This document shows positions 60,445-64,000 of a DNA stretch of 64,000 nt, piece after piece (positions within the stretch are counted from its first letter, which is position 1; the number at the start of each line of letters is the position of its first letter). The stretch spans positions 186,001 to 250,000 of the forward strand of contig NZ_BCUF01000001.1 of the NCBI RefSeq assembly GCF_001591145.1. Reading direction: 5' to 3'. This DNA is from Vibrio harveyi NBRC 15634 = ATCC 14126 = KCTC 12724 (GTDB lineage Bacteria > Pseudomonadota > Gammaproteobacteria > Enterobacterales > Vibrionaceae). Position numbers and translations under genes: made by a program. Under the pieces are notes generated by a model. It searched no databases and was not told the origin of the DNA. It saw only the letters and a list, made by a program, of their open reading frames with translations.

Positions 60445-62031
60445 ATGAGTTCATCTGCTTCAATGAAACAAAACTCGCCAAAGAAGCCACTATTTACGCG
60501 CTTCTTAGATACAGTTGAATATTTGGGGAACCTATTACCCCACCCAATCACACTTTTCGCCATTTTCTGTCTCGCAATCCTAGTTATGTCCGGCATTGCT
60601 GGTTACTTTGAAGTTTCCGTTGTTGACCCTCGCCCTGAAGGTGCTCCGGGTCGCGCTGCAGATGGCATGATCCAAGTTGTAAGTTTGCTAAATGCTGAAG
60701 GTTTACAACTGATTGTAACTAACCTAGTGAAAAACTTCGTAGGCTTCGCACCGTTAGGTACCGTACTGGTTGCGATGCTTGGTGTTGCCATTGCAGAACA
60801 TTCTGGCCTACTTTCTGCTGCAATGCGCGGTCTTGTCATGGGCGCATCTCAGCGCATGGTTACAGTAACGGTTGTTTTCGCTGGTATCATTTCAAACACG
60901 GCTTCTGAGCTTGGCTACGTGGTACTGATTCCACTAGCGGCGATGCTGTTCCACTCTTTAGGTCGTCATCCACTTGCTGGTCTAGCCGCTGCGTTTGCTG
61001 GTGTATCTGGCGGCTATTCTGCCAACCTACTTATCGGTACGGTTGACCCTCTGTTGTCTGGTATTACTGAAACAGCAGCGCAGATGATTGACCCAACTTA
61101 CACCGTTGGTCCAGAAGTAAACTGGTACTTCATGTTTGTTTCTACCTTCTTCATCGCGATTACAGGCGCATTTGTAACTGAAAAAATCGTTGAGCCAAAA
61201 CTTGGCAAATACAATGATGAAGAAGCGGCAGAAGACCTATCTCAAGATAAAATGGGTGGTTTGACTGACGTAGAGAAGAAAGGTCTTAAGCTGGCGGGTA
61301 TCGCAGTACTGGTCGTTTCTGCACTACTGGCATGGACTATTGTTCCGGCTGATGGTGTTCTGCGTTCTGATGCAGGTACGGTTGCGGGCTCTCCATTCCT
61401 AAAGAGTATTGTTGCGTTTATCTTTGTTTTCTTTGCAGTACCAGGCTTTGTTTATGGTCGCGTTGTAGGCACTATGAAGAATGATCGCGATGTGATTGAT
61501 GCAATGTCGAAGTCAATGTCTTCAATGGGTATGTACATTGTTTTGGTATTCTTCGCCGCTCAATTTGTTGCTTTCTTCAAGTGGACAAACTTCGGTCAGG
61601 TATTTGCGGTTGCGGGCGCAAGCTTCCTGCAGGAAATTGGTCTAACTGGTCCAATGTTGTTCTTCGCCTTCATCCTAATGTGTGGCTTCATCAACTTGAT
61701 GATTGGTTCGGCATCAGCACAGTGGGCAGTAACAGCGCCAATCTTCGTACCTATGTTGATGCTGGTGGGCTACGCACCTGAAACTATTCAAGCGGCTTAC
61801 CGTATTGGTGACTCAACAACGAACATCATTACACCGATGATGAGCTACTTCGGTCTTATCCTCGCGGTAGCCACACGCTACATGAAGAACTTAGGTATCG
61901 GTACGTTGATTGCTACCATGCTACCTTACTCAATTGTCTTCATTGTTGGCTGGAGCATTCTATTCTATCTATGGGTATTCGTATTCGGTCTACCAGTAGG
62001 TCCAGGTGCGGCAACGTACTACACGCCTTAA
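60445..62031 (+). CDS. AbgT family transporter (p-aminobenzoyl-glutamate / sulfonamide efflux type)
   Basis: The 528-residue inner-membrane protein has about 12-13 helices and the AbgT pattern: FLDTVEYLGNLLPHPITLFAIFC, FVGFAPLGTVLVAMLGVAIAEHSGLLSA, VSGGYSANLLIGTVDPLLSGITE, INLMIGSASAQWAVTAPIFVPM and YRIGDSTTNIITPMMSYFGLIL. Members take up p-aminobenzoyl-glutamate or, as in MtrF and YdaH, expel antifolates; which applies here is not visible. A GGAGGGAAC ribosome site precedes the ATG. The palindrome at 60393 is the likely control site, and a terminator follows. Confidence 0.9.
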   Translation: MSSSASMKQNSPKKPLFTRFLDTVEYLGNLLPHPITLFAIFCLAILVMSGIAGYFEVSVVDPRPEGAPGRAADGMIQVVSLLNAEGLQLIVTNLVKNFVGFAPLGTVLVAMLGVAIAEHSGLLSAAMRGLVMGASQRMVTVTVVFAGIISNTASELGYVVLIPLAAMLFHSLGRHPLAGLAAAFAGVSGGYSANLLIGTVDPLLSGITETAAQMIDPTYTVGPEVNWYFMFVSTFFIAITGAFVTEKIVEPKLGKYNDEEAAEDLSQDKMGGLTDVEKKGLKLAGIAVLVVSALLAWTIVPADGVLRSDAGTVAGSPFLKSIVAFIFVFFAVPGFVYGRVVGTMKNDRDVIDAMSKSMSSMGMYIVLVFFAAQFVAFFKWTNFGQVFAVAGASFLQEIGLTGPMLFFAFILMCGFINLMIGSASAQWAVTAPIFVPMLMLVGYAPETIQAAYRIGDSTTNIITPMMSYFGLILAVATRYMKNLGIGTLIATMLPYSIVFIVGWSILFYLWVFVFGLPVGPGAATYYTP

Positions 62032-62056
62032 CTAGAAGCTTCACTCAGCTCAATCA

Positions 62057-62083
62057 AAGCCTGCGTTTATCGCAGGCTTTTGT
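62057..62083. terminator. Terminator between the AbgT and MipA/OmpV genes
   Basis: AAGCCTGCG-TTTAT-CGCAGGCTT followed by TTGTCT; a perfect 9-bp stem between convergent genes. Confidence 0.8.
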
Positions 62084-62087
62084 CTAC

Positions 62088-62813
62088 TTATAGCCCTGCA
62101 AAACGATACGTTAGCCCGACTTCCAATGACCAACCGACATCACGCTGAATCAAAGGACTCTCACTATCATGATGAATGAATTCAGCCTTTGTAATGCCTA
62201 TCCAAGATGGTGTGAACTCATACAAACCAATAACTCCGGCTTGATAAACAAAAGTAGAATCGGCCTTAAATTCTTTTAGTCCTGATGCTGCCGCTTCTTG
62301 TGCTGAAACACTGTACAGATGGTTAGAGAGTTTTTTATCTCGGTAATCGACTTCTAGAAAGGGGGTGAGGGTAAACGGCGGTAACCAAGTTTCTAGCGTC
62401 CGACCGAGATGCAGTTGAACTTCGTAGCCATTATGTTCTGAGGTGACATCATGCAGATAAGTCAATCTCGCGCCAACAGTGCCTAAAGTAATACCAAGCT
62501 CACCATTCCCATCACGATCGTCAATACCGTTTGGCAGATCGGCAAACGTATCGGAGACTTCCGCGAAACGCCAGTTTGCTGATAGCCCCACATAAGGTAA
62601 CGCTTGCCAGTTTGCTAAGCTACCATCGACAAAACCGATAGGACCGGAATAGAACAAGTTAGGGGTGGCACCAAACTGAGGTTTGTCTTTGACGGAAAAG
62701 ACGTTTTCGCCATAGGTAACGCTGCCTCCCACAATGCCAAAAGATTCTTGATTGGCAAGTGAAGTGGCAGAGACAAAAAGTAATGATAGGGGAAGGACGA
62801 TCCGTGCATTCAT
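62088..62813 (-). CDS. MipA/OmpV family outer membrane protein
   Basis: The 241-residue precursor begins with a signal peptide (MNARIVLPLSLLFVSATSLA|NQ). The body is a beta-barrel of the MipA/OmpV family: FGIVGGSVTYGENVFSVKDKP, FLEVDYRDKKLSNHLYSVS and the terminal SLEVGLTYRF. I choose the ATG at 62813 because AAGGAG lies nine bases upstream and a signal peptide follows. An open frame continues upstream to an ATG that overlaps the ATP-grasp stop codon, but it would bury the signal peptide. The role could be porin or scaffold; it is not visible. Confidence 0.88.
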   Translation of the reverse strand: MNARIVLPLSLLFVSATSLANQESFGIVGGSVTYGENVFSVKDKPQFGATPNLFYSGPIGFVDGSLANWQALPYVGLSANWRFAEVSDTFADLPNGIDDRDGNGELGITLGTVGARLTYLHDVTSEHNGYEVQLHLGRTLETWLPPFTLTPFLEVDYRDKKLSNHLYSVSAQEAAASGLKEFKADSTFVYQAGVIGLYEFTPSWIGITKAEFIHHDSESPLIQRDVGWSLEVGLTYRFAGL

Positions 62814-62977
62814 AAATAAAACTCCTTTCTTGTTATAACTACAGAGAACGGAGTTTTCGGATTTATATTTCATTGGTGAATTATTACAACGGAGAAGTAG
62901 GCGTCGCTTTACGTTTGATAAGGAGCTAACTGGCGAGACCATTTCCTCACTTGATAACCTGTTTTGATGGAAAGGCA

Positions 62978-64000
62978 TTATGAAGGCAATTCTTCACCAT
63001 TCCACTCTATATCAACAGTTGAAGCCGCAGCCAATTTCACTTTGTTCTTCCTTGCTAATTGAAGCAGTTCAAAAACGCTCAACATTTGGCTCCTGATCGG
63101 TAAGTTGTGTTGCTGCATTACGTTGACGCCAGATAGCCAATCCCGCCAAGTATTTGTTTTAAAGAGAGATAATAAGCCTTGTGCGATAAGCGAAACCGCA
63201 CCTAGATGGTGTAACTGCGGTTTTGTAGGAAAAGAGAACGCAAGTTCGGGAAACAATTGAATACATTGCGGTGAGAGCAGGTGTAAACCACTAGTGGCTC
63301 TTGGGTTGCACTCGATTATATATAGCTCATTGTTTGTCTGGATAAAATCGAATGAAACTTGACCATGGTAGCGATGCCGGTGTCCAAAAGCAGTCATAAA
63401 TGCATCTAATCGATCATCAAATACTGGTTGAAATGCACTAGCGGCAGAGCCATTTACGCAGTTTTTGGGTAAATAAGCTTGGTGCGCTCTCATTTGACCA
63501 TGTTCAAAAATCGCGTAGTTGCAAATAGGTGCTCCGTGGATTTTTTCTTGTTGTACCCAAGGGTGTTGAGTCGACATCGTGAGAGTGGAAATAGACTGAC
63601 GGGTAATATCTCGTATCACTTCACCGCCGAATCGAGAGTAAACCGGTTTGAGTACTGAGCCAGCATCAATCTCAATGTCATATTTATCGGTAACCAAACG
63701 AGTTTTAGGTAGGGAAATCTCGGGTAAATCTCGAAGTTGGTCAAAGACGGTAAACTTGTTGTGCAGTAAGCGCAGTAATGTCGAATTGGGTAGAAAAAAA
63801 TGGACTCTCGGACACTGTTGGGCGATGTGTGCCAAATAGTACACTTCTTCACAAGTCGGTATCACCATATCAATGCGCTGCTGAGTTAGTAAATTGAGGA
63901 TCTGTTGCTGGTAAGTAGGAAACGAAAATCGAGGTGAAGCCGTTTTTACGTAATGCTCAATGCCTCGTAAAAACGCCCCCAGAGGTTGTGCTAATGAATC
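62978..64000 (-). CDS. ATP-grasp family protein, 5' end beyond the window
   Basis: The minus-strand frame is open from the right edge (64000) to the stop at 62978, at least 340 codons; the start is outside. The sequence follows the carbamoyl-phosphate-synthase-like ATP-grasp fold: MVIPTCEEVYYLAHIA, LLHNKFTVFDQLRDL, a nucleotide lysine in VLKPVYSRFGGEVI, QEKIHGAPICNYAIF and the metal-binding VSFDFIQTNNELYIIECNPRATSGLHLLS. Such enzymes ligate a carboxylate to an amine or thiol; the substrate is unknown. No biosynthetic partner is visible in the window, and the MipA/OmpV gene lies 164 bases downstream. Confidence 0.85.
   Translation of the reverse strand, partial: DSLAQPLGAFLRGIEHYVKTASPRFSFPTYQQQILNLLTQQRIDMVIPTCEEVYYLAHIAQQCPRVHFFLPNSTLLRLLHNKFTVFDQLRDLPEISLPKTRLVTDKYDIEIDAGSVLKPVYSRFGGEVIRDITRQSISTLTMSTQHPWVQQEKIHGAPICNYAIFEHGQMRAHQAYLPKNCVNGSAASAFQPVFDDRLDAFMTAFGHRHRYHGQVSFDFIQTNNELYIIECNPRATSGLHLLSPQCIQLFPELAFSFPTKPQLHHLGAVSLIAQGLLSLFKTNTWRDWLSGVNVMQQHNLPIRSQMLSVFELLQLARKNKVKLAAASTVDIEWNGEELPS

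Noticed and set aside
62814..62978. N-terminal extension of the MipA/OmpV protein
   Set aside because: It would place ~55 hydrophilic residues before a normal signal peptide, and AAGGAG directly serves the ATG at 62813.

Overview
The window is a piece of a Vibrio chromosome, most likely of the Harveyi clade (V. parahaemolyticus / alginolyticus / harveyi relatives). This rests on family recognition: the complete Na+-NQR operon with ApbE and NqrM, OmpK, a DUF2850 protein, recC-recB-recD in one direction, yajG/ampG and panE-yajL-csdA synteny, and a Vibrio-type secreted chitinase. Species cannot be fixed from the sequence alone. Most of the window is ordinary core genome with densely packed operons and clear hairpin terminators.

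Layout. 1-2.4 kb: glycerol-3-phosphate genes, in which a 5'-truncated glpD (minus) is fused head-on to the last ~75 codons of glpT (plus), followed by an intact glpQ. 2.5-6.2 kb: an intergenic repeat, dapD, then a two-gene unit (NifU/IscU-like scaffold plus GGGtGRT protein) preceded by what reads as a fluoride riboswitch. 6.3-11 kb: LexA-controlled yebG, a LysR regulator divergent from a TDT-family transporter, and a YejM/PbgA-like membrane sulfatase-fold protein. 11-21 kb: recC, recB, recD. A second copy of the intergenic repeat supplies the recC stop codon and separates recC from recB, together with an unexplained, strongly self-complementary segment. 21-29 kb: argA with paired ARG boxes, a DUF2850 protein, mltA, tcdA-csdE facing csdA, yajL and panE.

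29-37.8 kb: ompK diverges from a four-gene unit (LON-domain protein, DUF4397 lipoprotein, ECF sigma factor, ChrR-type zinc anti-sigma). Then come ampG, a periplasmic cyclophilin, a YajG-like lipoprotein, rlmG and bolA. 37.8-45.6 kb: a long leader and nqrABCDEF, apbE, nqrM. 45.6-51.4 kb: a REC-REC-GGDEF diguanylate cyclase, LexA-controlled dinB, a RecQ-family helicase, a Gre-like factor and a DUF2884 protein. 51.4-64 kb: a multidomain GH18 chitinase, an NSS transporter, DUF4250 and yaeP, a DUF533 protein, proS, trmO, a Zur-controlled rpmE2-rpmJ2 pair (the second only 41 codons), an AbgT-family transporter, a MipA/OmpV family protein and the 3' part of an ATP-grasp gene that runs off the right edge.

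Functional links: csdA, csdE, tcdA and trmO all touch N6-threonylcarbamoyladenosine-37 of tRNA or its sulfur supply. yebG and dinB carry SOS boxes and sit in the same window as recBCD. apbE flavinylates NqrB and NqrC, and NqrM matures the complex. The most notable observations are the fluoride riboswitch-like leader over the NifU-like/GGGtGRT pair, the glpD-glpT deletion junction, the repeat that ends recC, the structured recC-recB spacer, and the ECF/ChrR operon headed by LON-domain and DUF4397 genes.
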